From a virus, in the IMG/VR virus record IMGVR_UViG_3300021960_000123, positions 1 to 48,740 of that record: 48,740 nt of DNA. One strand, written 5' to 3'. Below, one piece after another: positions 20,841-28,971 of this stretch. The notes beneath the pieces are model-generated. The model ran no database searches, was not told the origin of the DNA, and was given only the letters and a program-made list of their open reading frames with translations. The position numbers and the translations under genes are program-made. How positions within the stretch are numbered: position 1 is the stretch's first letter; each line of letters starts with the position of its first letter.

Positions 20841-21772
20841 TAAAACACTCCATTTCTGTAAACGTATTCCAGGGCATTATTTGCTTCTTTTTCAATAGCC
20901 CTATTTTCATACCATCGACCATGATCATTATCAAAAGCACGACATAGGTCTTCGATTTCTTTTGATGTAATAGGGTAACCTTTTTCTACAGCTTTACCAG
21001 CAACAGCAATCATAATTTGATACATTTTGTGATACCAACCAGTATTGTTTATTGTTGTGTAATCTGATGCCAGTTTCTTTGGCCAAAATGGGCAATCATA
21101 ATAACCGGACCAGCTATACTCAGTATTCTCTAATGAACTTTTACGATGTTCAATTATTTGTTTTCGCCACTCATCTGGGAGACGGTCGAGAAAATTGCCG
21201 GAATCTCTTGTATCATCGTATTTATGTCGAGCAAGTAGCTCGTCCACATCAATAGGAATACCAGTATTCCGGAAAATAAAGTTAAAAGCACTACTGTAAT
21301 TCGCAGGGACATAATACATTCTGCTGAGATCCTTAGTTTGGCGATCTCCGATGCTGTCAAGTTCGGTGTTGAGGGCCCACCAAAAGTGCTTGATTTCATC
21401 TTGCTGTATATTTCTATCAAGTCTAAATACAAGCCGGAACTTGGGTAGTTTTTCCAAACTAGAAGCAGTACTATAGCAAATGAAATCCCATAAGCCAAAC
21501 TTATCGATAAGGGTATCATTCAAATCTCCTTCAGGTGTCCAATCATCAACATCAACAGCGCACCAGCCTGACCAAGCCAATACGTTCTTGTTGGCCCTAG
21601 TTGTGCCAATATTATAAACAGCTGGTGATATAAGTTCTGCATCAGTTTTTCCTTCTAATGGTCTTTCAGACAATTTAAAGAAAAACTTTGAAAACTTATC
21701 CCATGTTTCAAAATCAAATCTTTTATCTGTTTTATTATCAAATCTACTGGTGAATACAGTCAAAGAATACAT
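20840..21772 (-). CDS. Putative archaeo-eukaryotic-type primase (AEP-like)
   Basis: A 310-residue protein. WCAVDVDDW (about 70-78) looks like the DxD metal motif, CYSTASS...PKFRLVFRLDR (about 100-120) resembles motif II with the following 'fRlvf' strand, and DLSRMYYVP (about 150) resembles motif III, in the order seen in AEP-fold phage primases. The C terminus (about 235-310) is helical. It lies next to the polymerase gene 43. No classical gp61-type DnaG primase is present here, so it may prime lagging-strand synthesis. This is an inference from motifs only. Confidence 0.6.
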   Translation of the reverse strand: MYSLTVFTSRFDNKTDKRFDFETWDKFSKFFFKLSERPLEGKTDAELISPAVYNIGTTRANKNVLAWSGWCAVDVDDWTPEGDLNDTLIDKFGLWDFICYSTASSLEKLPKFRLVFRLDRNIQQDEIKHFWWALNTELDSIGDRQTKDLSRMYYVPANYSSAFNFIFRNTGIPIDVDELLARHKYDDTRDSGNFLDRLPDEWRKQIIEHRKSSLENTEYSWSGYYDCPFWPKKLASDYTTINNTGWYHKMYQIMIAVAGKAVEKGYPITSKEIEDLCRAFDNDHGRWYENRAIEKEANNALEYVYRNGVF

Positions 21773-24333
21773 TATGCAAAGAATTCCTCCAAGGTTGCTA
21801 CCGGTTCATGTGTCCAATCCATAGCATCAAGGATTGGCTTTAACGGCTCAATAAACGTCTTCCCAAACATTATATCATAGTTTACATACTGATGTAAACC
21901 AAATTCTTTAGGTAAAATCCCAGGAAATGACACAACATTTTCTTTTGTAGGATTCGGGACTTTTAAGTAAATAAACTTGATCTTTTCACCAGTTTTGATT
22001 GACTCATAACGTTTAGATAAATTTAATTGTTTAAGCCGGTTGTTATATAGCAGAGATCCACGAACATGAATTGGTGTGCCTTTTGTGTATATCAGTTTGC
22101 TATCTTTCCATTTGTTTAGAGCTGTTACACCACGCGGGAATGCTACTGCTTCTGGTGGTAAGCTATTAAACTCTCGTTTAAAATCAGCAATAAATGCTTG
22201 AGTTTCAGATTCAGAACTATTTATGATTACTTTAAACACTTCTTTAAATTTATTGCGAACTACTTCAGGAGTAGAAGACTTAATAGCTTCAATACCCATC
22301 ATTTTGAGTTTGGGCTCGGCGAACTGTACACCTTCAGAGTTATGTACGTTTAGAATATATCTTTTCTTTGCTGTCCATATGCCACGATCAGCAATAACTT
22401 CTCGAGCCATTTCCATACGAGGAGTATAGCCATTCATGATAAAGAAAAACTCATCATATGATTTTGCCATAACTTTTTCAAAATGATCTTTACATATTTT
22501 ATCTAAAAACTTAACAGGATCTTTTGGTTTAAACTTTTCAATAAGAGGACCCATATTGACATAGATAGAATCAGTATCAATCGCAACGATATAATCTTTA
22601 TTTGCTTTTGTAATATCGTTCATGGCTTTGTTCATACATTGCTCTGCCCACTTGATAACAGTCTGGCCAGTAAGTGTAACAGATTCTGCCAGTGCATTAT
22701 CAAAATATTTAAAGTACTTATTAGCAAGAGCGCCATATAAAGAGTTAAGCAAGATTTTAATGGCCATCTGATTGTTTTCAGCTTGGTTAATCTTAGAAAG
22801 AAGAGATTTATCTTTTGTCTTCTCATATGCAGATTGCGCATCAAGCATTTGGCGTTTAATAGTTGAACGTTCAGCATAGTAGTCAACAATCAATTCGGGA
22901 ATAATACCTTGGTTTGTCCGGTCATAGGGCACGCCAGATGAGGCGAGAGCATACGTATCACTAACTTGCTTTGTACGATCATGTTCAGAAAGATAATAAT
23001 CTACACCTTGTGGAAAACGTATAGTGTAATCTTTAACAAGTGTTTCAGGTGAAATGTTTTGTTGAACAATAATATTTGGATATAGAGAATTAAGATCAAA
23101 TGATACTACCCAGTCATGGGAGCCAACCTGTGGATCTTTTACATAACCACCGGCAATGCTGCCGGGTTTTCCCGCAGCTGCATCACGAGCATCCGCGCCA
23201 AGAACTGAGTATGGAACTTTTTTAATCTGATCGACTGGACAAATAACATTCTTACTTAATAGTCGCCGATAGATAATTGATTCCCAAATATTAGTAGTGC
23301 CAAATGTATCGTTAATATTGACGCCACCTTTATACGCCATAGTTAAAGCCAAAGAAATAAGGCCCATTTTCTGGTCAATACGATCTACTAGCTGGACGTC
23401 TTTAATGTTATAGTCAATAAACTTTTGGTGGTCTTCTTTATACAAAGTATATAGATTACCGTGTTCTTCATATGATAGCTTACGATCGCCAAGAACAACA
23501 TAACCAATATGATCAAGTTTATAAGATTCTTGAGCACCATATGAGTAACCAAACTTTTGAAATAATTCAAGATAATCTGCCTGTTGGATTCCAACAATTT
23601 CATATGCTGGTAAGATCCTTTGCATTTTCTTTACATCACGTGGATTTACCATATTCCAAGGTGAAAGGCGTCTTGCAGCTGTTTCTGAACCAATCAATGT
23701 AATACGGTTTACAAGATATGGAATATCAAAGAAACGAGAGTTCCAACCAGTAATTACGTCAGGATAGTTTTTAGTCCAATAGCCAAGAAACTTTGCTAGC
23801 AATTCCTCTTCAGAATTGCAATGGTGATATTGAATTTGATCACCATATAAATCAATATCGCACTTGGCTGGATCATACGAATCTAATCCCCAGACCTGGT
23901 AGATTGAAGACTTACTAGATTTTAGAGCAATAGAAATAATTGGATAAGCTGCTTCTTCTGGCGTTGGAAACCCGTCGTCTGAAGCCACCTCAATATCAAA
24001 GTTTACAACATTAATATGATTAATATTAAAATCAATATTAGTTGGAAATTTTTCTGTAATAAACTGATGAATATAATTTGTTGTGCCAAAGATACTAACA
24101 TCATTTACATCTTTATATTGCTCAACATATTCTTTAGCGTCGCGCATACTATTAATACCTCTTACAGGTACTAAGTCATGGCCAAACAAAGACTTGATTT
24201 CAGACTTGTTTTGAGATGCACGGTATAACGTAGGAGCAAATTTAATTTTATTTTGAATAGAGCTACCGTTAGCGGTATAGCCACGGTACAAAATAGAATT
24301 GCCGTAACGATTTACTGATGTATAGAATTCCAA
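21772..24333 (-). CDS. 43: DNA polymerase gp43 (family B)
   Basis: An 853-residue family-B polymerase. Exonuclease: [10 protein letters not shown] (Exo I, about 112), [11 protein letters not shown] (Exo II, about 200), [12 protein letters not shown] (Exo III, about 310). Polymerase: [10 protein letters not shown] (motif A, about 415), [10 protein letters not shown] (motif B, about 527), DTDSIYVNM (motif C, about 592). All catalytic Asp are present, so both proofreading and synthesis should work. Expressed from the sigma70-type promoter at 24356-24384 with a GGAGG site. Slightly shorter than T4 gp43 (898). Confidence 0.97.
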   Translation of the reverse strand: MEFYTSVNRYGNSILYRGYTANGSSIQNKIKFAPTLYRASQNKSEIKSLFGHDLVPVRGINSMRDAKEYVEQYKDVNDVSIFGTTNYIHQFITEKFPTNIDFNINHINVVNFDIEVASDDGFPTPEEAAYPIISIALKSSKSSIYQVWGLDSYDPAKCDIDLYGDQIQYHHCNSEEELLAKFLGYWTKNYPDVITGWNSRFFDIPYLVNRITLIGSETAARRLSPWNMVNPRDVKKMQRILPAYEIVGIQQADYLELFQKFGYSYGAQESYKLDHIGYVVLGDRKLSYEEHGNLYTLYKEDHQKFIDYNIKDVQLVDRIDQKMGLISLALTMAYKGGVNINDTFGTTNIWESIIYRRLLSKNVICPVDQIKKVPYSVLGADARDAAAGKPGSIAGGYVKDPQVGSHDWVVSFDLNSLYPNIIVQQNISPETLVKDYTIRFPQGVDYYLSEHDRTKQVSDTYALASSGVPYDRTNQGIIPELIVDYYAERSTIKRQMLDAQSAYEKTKDKSLLSKINQAENNQMAIKILLNSLYGALANKYFKYFDNALAESVTLTGQTVIKWAEQCMNKAMNDITKANKDYIVAIDTDSIYVNMGPLIEKFKPKDPVKFLDKICKDHFEKVMAKSYDEFFFIMNGYTPRMEMAREVIADRGIWTAKKRYILNVHNSEGVQFAEPKLKMMGIEAIKSSTPEVVRNKFKEVFKVIINSSESETQAFIADFKREFNSLPPEAVAFPRGVTALNKWKDSKLIYTKGTPIHVRGSLLYNNRLKQLNLSKRYESIKTGEKIKFIYLKVPNPTKENVVSFPGILPKEFGLHQYVNYDIMFGKTFIEPLKPILDAMDWTHEPVATLEEFFA

Positions 24334-24355
24334 ATGAATTACCTCCGTTTGGTAT

Positions 24356-24384
24356 ATTCTATCATAAATTTAAGATTTTGTAAA
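24356..24384 (-). promoter_or_regulatory. Sigma70-type promoter of the polymerase gene
   Basis: Minus strand: TTTACA (24379-24384), 17-bp spacer, TAGAAT (24356-24361). Same spacing and same junction with a terminator T tract as the other early cassettes, but the spacer sequence differs. Confidence 0.87.
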
Positions 24385-24407
24385 CAAAAAAAAGGGCCGA
24401 AGCCCTT
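24385..24407 (-). terminator. Terminator fused to promoter
   Basis: Minus strand: AAGGGC-TTCG-GCCCTT followed by seven to eight T, then GTTTACA. The TTCG loop is a very stable tetraloop. It ends the transcript of the small membrane protein gene at 24421. Confidence 0.88.
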
Positions 24408-24420
24408 AATTTATTTTTTG

Positions 24421-24579
24421 TCATTCTAAACCTATACAAGGAATAAGAATAGATTGTTTGCAGTTATCTGGATAAGCAATAGCTGAGCCAAGTATAGGCA
24501 AACCCACCATTATAATAGTAATAAGCAAGAACGCCCAGCCTAGGCCTTTGGTTGTGCAATAATTAGTTTGTTCACTCAT
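24421..24579 (-). CDS. Small single-pass membrane protein, 52 aa
   Basis: A 52-residue gene. The ATG shares its A with the upstream stop (TAATG). Residues about 11-35 (LGWAFLLITIIMVGLPILGSA) form one transmembrane helix, and three Cys flank it. It is the last gene before the terminator. Could be a small membrane effector; no homology recognised. Confidence 0.72.
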   Translation of the reverse strand: MSEQTNYCTTKGLGWAFLLITIIMVGLPILGSAIAYPDNCKQSILIPCIGLE

Positions 24580-24791
24580 TATTTTTTATCAGATACAAAG
24601 GAATACATTTCCTTTGCTTTTTCTTGAAGCTCTTCCATTGTGTACATTGTTGGAACTTCTTCAATAGTTTTTTTACCAGCTTCTACCATCTGGGCAAACA
24701 AAGCTGTGTTTAATTCTACTTGTTTATCCATATAGTCCTTTGCCATAGCAAGGATGTCTGCACGGATTTCGAATGGATTTTTATTAGTCAT
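24579..24791 (-). CDS. Conserved small phage protein
   Basis: 70 residues: MTNKNPFEIRADILAMAKDYMDKQ... and a charged C terminus with EELQEKAKEMYSFV. The opening phrase is typical of a small helical protein found near gene 43 in marine T4-like phages. Function unknown. Confidence 0.8.
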   Translation of the reverse strand: MTNKNPFEIRADILAMAKDYMDKQVELNTALFAQMVEAGKKTIEEVPTMYTMEELQEKAKEMYSFVSDKK

Positions 24792-24852
24792 AATAGACTC
24801 CTGTGTGTGTGTGATTAAGAGGGCGATTTCCCGCCCTCTGATTTTTTGTTAT

Positions 24853-25026
24853 TTAGTCACGCAATCTGGCAACTTCCATCATGCACGCTTTCGCTTCCTC
24901 TTGATAACCAAGCCTTGCGAGCTCCGCTGCCGCTCTCGAGTATCCCACCACTTGGATGAAACGATCGAATGAAGACCACAAACCCGACAAGGGTGAGAAA
25001 ACATAGTTTGCTGCCAAAGTTGTCAT
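24853..25026 (-). CDS. Small protein of alphaproteobacterial type, 57 aa
   Basis: Starts at ATG 25026 in a TAATG overlap with the DUF1127 stop, with AGAGGG upstream. Residues about 35-57 (AAAELARLGYQEEAKACMMEV) look like a helical hairpin of the type in DUF1127-linked host proteins; the N terminus is aromatic and mildly hydrophobic. GC content is higher than in its neighbours (GCCGCTGCC-type runs), so recent transfer from the host is likely. Confidence 0.72.
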   Translation of the reverse strand: MTTLAANYVFSPLSGLWSSFDRFIQVVGYSRAAAELARLGYQEEAKACMMEVARLRD

Positions 25027-25253
25027 TAGACCCACCCTCTTAGATTTTCATTTGAACGCGCAACGTGATAAATTTCGCCACGTGAAAGTCCAATATCTGA
25101 TAGCTCATAATCAGTAAGTCGGCCTAGTTCTTTTTCAGTTGCGCGAATCATTCTGCGATTCGCTCTATACTGAATAAAAGATCTTAGTGCTTCGATGATA
25201 GTTTCAACTGCCCTCGTTGAGTAGCTGTGGGCTGTTAGTATCGCTTGTGTCAT
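25026..25253 (-). CDS. DUF1127 protein
   Basis: 75 residues from ATG 25253 (GAGGAAC upstream). The C-terminal LGRLTDYELSDIGLSRGEIYHVAR matches the DUF1127 motif (LxxLxDxxLxDIGLsRgeI). These small Arg-rich proteins are abundant in alphaproteobacteria; some act in RNA turnover and phosphate/stress regulation (known from Agrobacterium and Rhodobacter). A phage copy may alter host RNA regulation during late infection. Overlaps hsp20 by 50 bases. Confidence 0.88.
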   Translation of the reverse strand: MTQAILTAHSYSTRAVETIIEALRSFIQYRANRRMIRATEKELGRLTDYELSDIGLSRGEIYHVARSNENLRGWV

Positions 25254-25698
25254 TTTTGTTCCTCGTTTGACCAATATTGATTTTACGAGGACGCATTTCT
25301 TCTGGAATAACATACTGCAATTCAATTGCCAGAATACCATCCTGAATATCTGCTCCGTTTACATTTACATGTTCGGACAGCCTAAAGGTTCGTTTAAATT
25401 TCTTTGTCGAAATGCCACGATGGATAAACTCTCTACCTTTAGAGACGTGTTCCCCTGTAACAGTTAAGGTTCTATCTTTAACTTCTACAGATATCTCATC
25501 CTTTGTAAACCCAGCAATTGCTAGTTCAATCAAGTATTCTTGATCTCCAGCTTTAATAATATTATGTGGGGGATAGTGGTCTTGAGCATGTTTAGCAGTG
25601 AACTCTAGTTCATTGAATAAATGATCGAAACCAACAAAGGATGACCGCGGGAATAGTTGTTGTAAGCCTGTCATTGTTATCTCCTTTTGAGCAAGCAA
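25204..25698 (-). CDS. hsp20: Small heat-shock protein Hsp20 (IbpA type)
   Basis: A 164-residue protein. N terminus SSFVGFDHLFNELE as in IbpA-type proteins, an alpha-crystallin domain (about 40-130) with YLIELAIAGFTKDEISVEVKDRTLTVTGEH, and the GILAIEL strand near its end. A holdase chaperone for unfolding proteins; hsp20 is a common marine T4-like phage gene thought to help virion protein folding. Preceded by a TATAAATA late promoter at 25735 and an AAAGGAG ribosome site. Confidence 0.93.
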   Translation of the reverse strand: MLAQKEITMTGLQQLFPRSSFVGFDHLFNELEFTAKHAQDHYPPHNIIKAGDQEYLIELAIAGFTKDEISVEVKDRTLTVTGEHVSKGREFIHRGISTKKFKRTFRLSEHVNVNGADIQDGILAIELQYVIPEEMRPRKINIGQTRNKNDTSDTNSPQLLNEGS

Positions 25699-25707
25699 GA
25701 TTGAATT

Positions 25708-25729
25708 GGAGCCGGACTATCCGCACTCC
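25708..25729 (-). other. 5' leader hairpin of hsp20 late mRNA
   Basis: Minus strand GGAG...CTCC with an inner CGGA-TAG-TCCG stem; it starts about 6 bases after the late promoter octamer, so it would lie at the 5' end of the transcript. No T tract follows, so it is not a terminator. A stability or translation element is the likely role. Confidence 0.55.
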
Positions 25730-25734
25730 GATAG

Positions 25735-25742
25735 TATTTATA
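25735..25742 (-). promoter_or_regulatory. T4-type late promoter TATAAATA
   Basis: An exact octamer placed directly after the regA stop and 37 bases upstream of the hsp20 start. It separates the chaperone and DUF1127 genes from the replication operon upstream and makes them late. Confidence 0.8.
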
Positions 25743-25743
25743 A

Positions 25744-26157
25744 TCAGTTTTTATTACCTATGTTATACTTAGGGCATAATTCCCATTGATTTTTATCTTT
25801 ATATGAAATTACTTTAATTTGGCGCAAAGGTGCGATTTCAAGTTCTTCCTTTTTTACTAAATCAACTAATCCCCAATCAGATAGTAATGTCACGATAGTA
25901 TTTCTACGTGCAATATCATTACTTTCTAAATTTGCTTTCTTACCATCTAACATAAACAATTCTTTGAAATGCACAATAAAGTATCTACCTTGTTTATGCA
26001 ATATATGGCATGATTGAAATAGTTTTTTTTCTTTACGAGAAGCAACACCAATACGGGTTAATGTTTCACGAACCTTAAGAAAATCATCAGGTTCGTTAAT
26101 TGTAATTTCCAGCATTTGGTCCGGAGACCATTCAACAATATCATTTTCTTTTTCCAC
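25744..26157 (-). CDS. regA: Translational repressor RegA
   Basis: 137 residues with a GTG start at 26157; an ATG at 26115 (MLEITINEPDDFLKV) would give the T4-like length of 123 and may be the true start. EPDDFLKVRETLTRIGVASRK...LFQSCHILHKQGRYFIVHFKE and the ending PKYNIGN match T4 RegA closely. RegA binds ribosome-binding sites of many early messages and blocks translation. It lies after gene 62, as in T4. Confidence 0.94.
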   Translation of the reverse strand: MEKENDIVEWSPDQMLEITINEPDDFLKVRETLTRIGVASRKEKKLFQSCHILHKQGRYFIVHFKELFMLDGKKANLESNDIARRNTIVTLLSDWGLVDLVKKEELEIAPLRQIKVISYKDKNQWELCPKYNIGNKN

Positions 26158-26521
26158 CTTTACTCACCTTTTCTTTTATAGTTTTTATTTGGCCAGCGGA
26201 TAGGAGGGAAAGAACTTGTTTTGCTTTTTGATTACTATAACCATAATATTCTTTAATCGCTCCAATATCATTATCTGACTCAGGTTTATTCCATTTCGAA
26301 AATCTTTTACGTTTTCTAACAGTATTTATAAGAAACGAAAATTGGAGCTTTTTGTCTAAGTGGTGGTATTGATTTACCAGATTTGCAAGAGCTACAGTAT
26401 CATAGAAGTAGCTAAGACCACGATTAATCATAAAAGAATTATATGCTTTTTCGCATTCTTCGGTAATCATAATATCTTGTTTTGTATCATTAATAGCTTT
26501 TAAATAATCAAAGTGGTTCAT
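26141..26521 (-). CDS. 62: Clamp loader small subunit gp62
   Basis: A 126-residue protein between the exonuclease and regA; shorter than T4 gp62 (187) but in the same place and with the helical, basic composition (FDYLKAINDTKQDIM, RKRKRFSKWNKPESDNDIGAIKEYYGYSNQKA). In T4, gp62 joins a gp44 tetramer to load the gp45 clamp. Overlaps the upstream stop (ATGA). Confidence 0.85.
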   Translation of the reverse strand: MNHFDYLKAINDTKQDIMITEECEKAYNSFMINRGLSYFYDTVALANLVNQYHHLDKKLQFSFLINTVRKRKRFSKWNKPESDNDIGAIKEYYGYSNQKAKQVLSLLSAGQIKTIKEKVSKGGKRK

Positions 26522-27102
26522 AGATAACCTACTACAGTTTGCATTCGCATAACATCCATAACAATATCGTGACGAGGATCATGATGTACAAACTTTTCTT
26601 TTAATCCTTCAGGAATAAATGTATTAGCGATATCAGATCCCCACAATAAGCCATCTAACATTGAACGTGTATCCCGAATAGACCACCAAGGGTATGGTAC
26701 AGCTTTACCAAACGAATGTACAATACTTTCAAAGATAATAGGGTCAAAACCATTGCCACGAGTGTAGACCTTTTTAATGTCCATATTTTTTGTATAGTTC
26801 ACAAAAAACTGCCAAAGGTCTTCAATTGATTTATCTTCAGATGATGGTTTAATTAATTTTTTAGCAGACTCGCCTTGAGAGTTCCACCACTTAACTGTTT
26901 CCATATCAACAACACGCTTGTACTTATTCACTTGTTCTTTTACGTCAAACTTAATATAATCAGTTTGTTCTAGTAATTCTTCGTATGTGTATGGATTAGA
27001 TTCATAGCGATTCTCATCAAACTTAAGTGTTGCCATTGAAATTGCTGCACCAGTTGCAGGAACACCACTAAGGGTTTCGAAATCATATATTACGCAATTC
27101 AT
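26518..27102 (-). CDS. DEDD-type 3'-5' exonuclease (DexA/Rv2179c-like)
   Basis: A 194-residue protein. Exo I DFETLSG (about 6-12), a middle Asp region (RGNGFDPIIFESI, about 115-127), and HHDPRHDIVMDVMRM (Exo III, His-Asp, about 172-186). This matches DEDDh exonucleases of the DexA/Rv2179c group. It may degrade host DNA or trim nucleic acid. It is wedged between genes 44 and 62, which are adjacent in T4, with ATGA overlaps on both sides. Confidence 0.85.
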   Translation of the reverse strand: MNCVIYDFETLSGVPATGAAISMATLKFDENRYESNPYTYEELLEQTDYIKFDVKEQVNKYKRVVDMETVKWWNSQGESAKKLIKPSSEDKSIEDLWQFFVNYTKNMDIKKVYTRGNGFDPIIFESIVHSFGKAVPYPWWSIRDTRSMLDGLLWGSDIANTFIPEGLKEKFVHHDPRHDIVMDVMRMQTVVGYL

Positions 27103-28031
27103 TTAAAATTCACCTGTGCCATAATTTCTGTCATCATGGCTACCATATTTAATTCATGATCTGCCACAAAAGCATTTTTATATTGATACTCAGCCAATAT
27201 TAATACAAGTTGAGGAACTGATTGAGGAGCCACGGATTCATTTATATTATCATACAACTGGCGAATAATAGCCTGTGGCTCAACATCCATATTATTCACA
27301 ACCCATTGGCGCATCTTTTTAAAGTTTTTCTCTTTAAGATGAGAAACTAGGCCATTAACATTGCTATTGGCAGACTTACTATTTCCGTCAATGCTATGAC
27401 CAGAAGCTCCGGCGCGTTGGCATTCATTTAGTACTCGGCGCCAGTCAGGAGCATGCTTCATAATAATATCAGCTAGACCTTGACTAGTAAACGATACCTC
27501 TTCTTTATAAAGGATATCAGCTGCGCGATCCATAAACTGGCCGCATAATTCAACCATATCTTTTTTAGACGTATTAAATTCATACACACCACACCGCGAA
27601 TGAAGCGGATCAATGATTCGGTTCTTGAAGTTGCAGGTGAGAATAAAGCGGCAGCTATTTGAGAACTCTTCGATGAATCCACGCAAAGCTGGCTGGGTCG
27701 ATTGTGGATTGAGGTAGTCAGCTTCGTCCAAGATACATACTTTACTTCCTCCAGACAAAGAGACTGTTGAAGCAAATTGTTTGATTTTTCCTCTGAGTGT
27801 ATCAATGTTACCTTCTTCTGAGCCATTAATGACAATATAATCTGCGCCAATTTCTTTACATAATGCTTTAGCTACAGTAGTCTTACCTAAGCCGGCAGTT
27901 CCGGCGAACATCATGTTTTGAAGTTCACCGGAATCTACCATTTTCTGAAACGTATCTTTTAACGACTGAGGTAAAATTGTTTCAGAAATAGTTTGTGGTC
28001 GATATTTTTCGACCCATAAAAATTCAGACAT
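27099..28031 (-). CDS. 44: Clamp loader large subunit gp44
   Basis: A 310-residue AAA+ ATPase: N-terminal VEKYRPQTISETILP, Walker A FAGTAGLGKTTVAKAL (about 43-58), Walker B CILDEADYL (about 98-106), arginine-finger SRC (about 146) and sensor regions. The gp44/gp62 loader opens the gp45 ring. It follows the strong promoter at 28060-28088, and the ATG has GGAG upstream. Confidence 0.96.
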   Translation of the reverse strand: MSEFLWVEKYRPQTISETILPQSLKDTFQKMVDSGELQNMMFAGTAGLGKTTVAKALCKEIGADYIVINGSEEGNIDTLRGKIKQFASTVSLSGGSKVCILDEADYLNPQSTQPALRGFIEEFSNSCRFILTCNFKNRIIDPLHSRCGVYEFNTSKKDMVELCGQFMDRAADILYKEEVSFTSQGLADIIMKHAPDWRRVLNECQRAGASGHSIDGNSKSANSNVNGLVSHLKEKNFKKMRQWVVNNMDVEPQAIIRQLYDNINESVAPQSVPQLVLILAEYQYKNAFVADHELNMVAMMTEIMAQVNFK

Positions 28032-28059
28032 TCACGTACTCCATAATATAATAATGTCT

Positions 28060-28088
28060 ATTATAATCTATAAAAGAATAATTGTAAA
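28060..28088 (-). promoter_or_regulatory. Sigma70-type promoter before gene 44
   Basis: Minus strand: TTTACA (28083-28088), 17-bp spacer, TATAAT (28060-28065): a near-consensus promoter. The -35 box begins right after the stop of the small gene at 28089 and no terminator is present, so it adds to read-through. Confidence 0.88.
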
Positions 28089-28286
28089 CTACTCTTCTTC
28101 AGAAGCTTCCATTTGAGCTTGGTTTTCACACACTTGCATAATTTGAATACACTGATCACGTAATTGGCCAATTGAACTAAGCTCTTCGCCACGGAATCCA
28201 CCGCGTTGAACAACTGCGTCAATAACAGCTACAGTACTACGAGATGCTCGGCCGGCAAGTTGATAAATTTGAATTTCGTCAGACAT
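28089..28286 (-). CDS. Conserved small phage protein, 65 aa
   Basis: 65 residues (MSDEIQIYQLAGRASRSTVAVIDAVVQRGGF..., acidic C terminus SEEE). The whole sequence is helical with a hydrophobic face; AGGAG precedes the ATG. It lies between genes 45 and 44, a place where similar proteins occur in marine relatives. A clamp-linked role is possible, but unsupported beyond position. Confidence 0.78.
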   Translation of the reverse strand: MSDEIQIYQLAGRASRSTVAVIDAVVQRGGFRGEELSSIGQLRDQCIQIMQVCENQAQMEASEEE

Positions 28287-28295
28287 ATTTTTCTC

Positions 28296-28970
28296 CTATT
28301 TGTATGTCGATGTTTTTTCTAAAGCAACCCAATATTTTAGATCAGTATTTTCTTCATCTAAAGTAAATTGCGAAATAAGTTTAGATGAGATAGCAACATT
28401 ATAATTACCAGGAATCATCTGTAAATTTTTGATGTTAAGGATAAAATTGTAGTCGCCAGATGATTCACCAGGAACATCAATAGAGTACGTGTTTGATGTG
28501 GCATTATCAATATTGACTACAGATAAAGTAATTACTCCATCGCCAGGAGTAATAGACAATTGATCGTGGCCAAGAGCTGACGCAGCCTTTTTAATACGAC
28601 CAAGAGTTTCTTGATCCAAATAGAATTTAACATCTCCATCTGGCATAGAAATTGGTTTAGTTGGAGACGTAAGAATATCAGTGTCTGACATAAAGTATTT
28701 GATTTTAGAACGACCAGATGTATCACTAACTGTCATAAACTTTTCTTCTAATTTAATATTAGAAGTATCAAATAAATTTAATACAGATAGGAACTCTGAT
28801 AAATCATATATACCAACAGTACGATTAAACGTCTCTGGAACGGATGCCTGAGCTAATACATTTTTAGCTTCGGACATAGTCATAATAGAATTACCTTCAC
28901 GGATCACCAAGTTAGGATTGATGCCTGAATAGTTTTTCAATAAGTTCATAGTAAAAGTGGATAATTCCAT
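28296..28970 (-). CDS. 45: Sliding clamp gp45
   Basis: A 224-residue protein of the length and position of T4 gp45 (228). It has MELSTFTMNLLKNYSGINPNL at the N terminus and the clamp-like alternating strands. It forms a trimeric ring that tethers polymerase, and in T4 also activates late transcription with gp33 and gp55. The gene lies directly after gene 46. Confidence 0.94.
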   Translation of the reverse strand: MELSTFTMNLLKNYSGINPNLVIREGNSIMTMSEAKNVLAQASVPETFNRTVGIYDLSEFLSVLNLFDTSNIKLEEKFMTVSDTSGRSKIKYFMSDTDILTSPTKPISMPDGDVKFYLDQETLGRIKKAASALGHDQLSITPGDGVITLSVVNIDNATSNTYSIDVPGESSGDYNFILNIKNLQMIPGNYNVAISSKLISQFTLDEENTDLKYWVALEKTSTYK

Positions 28971-28971
28971 T

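Noticed and set aside
26333-26340. TATAAATA inside gene 62
   Set aside because: Lies within a coding sequence, not next to a gene start; AT-rich DNA gives such matches by chance.
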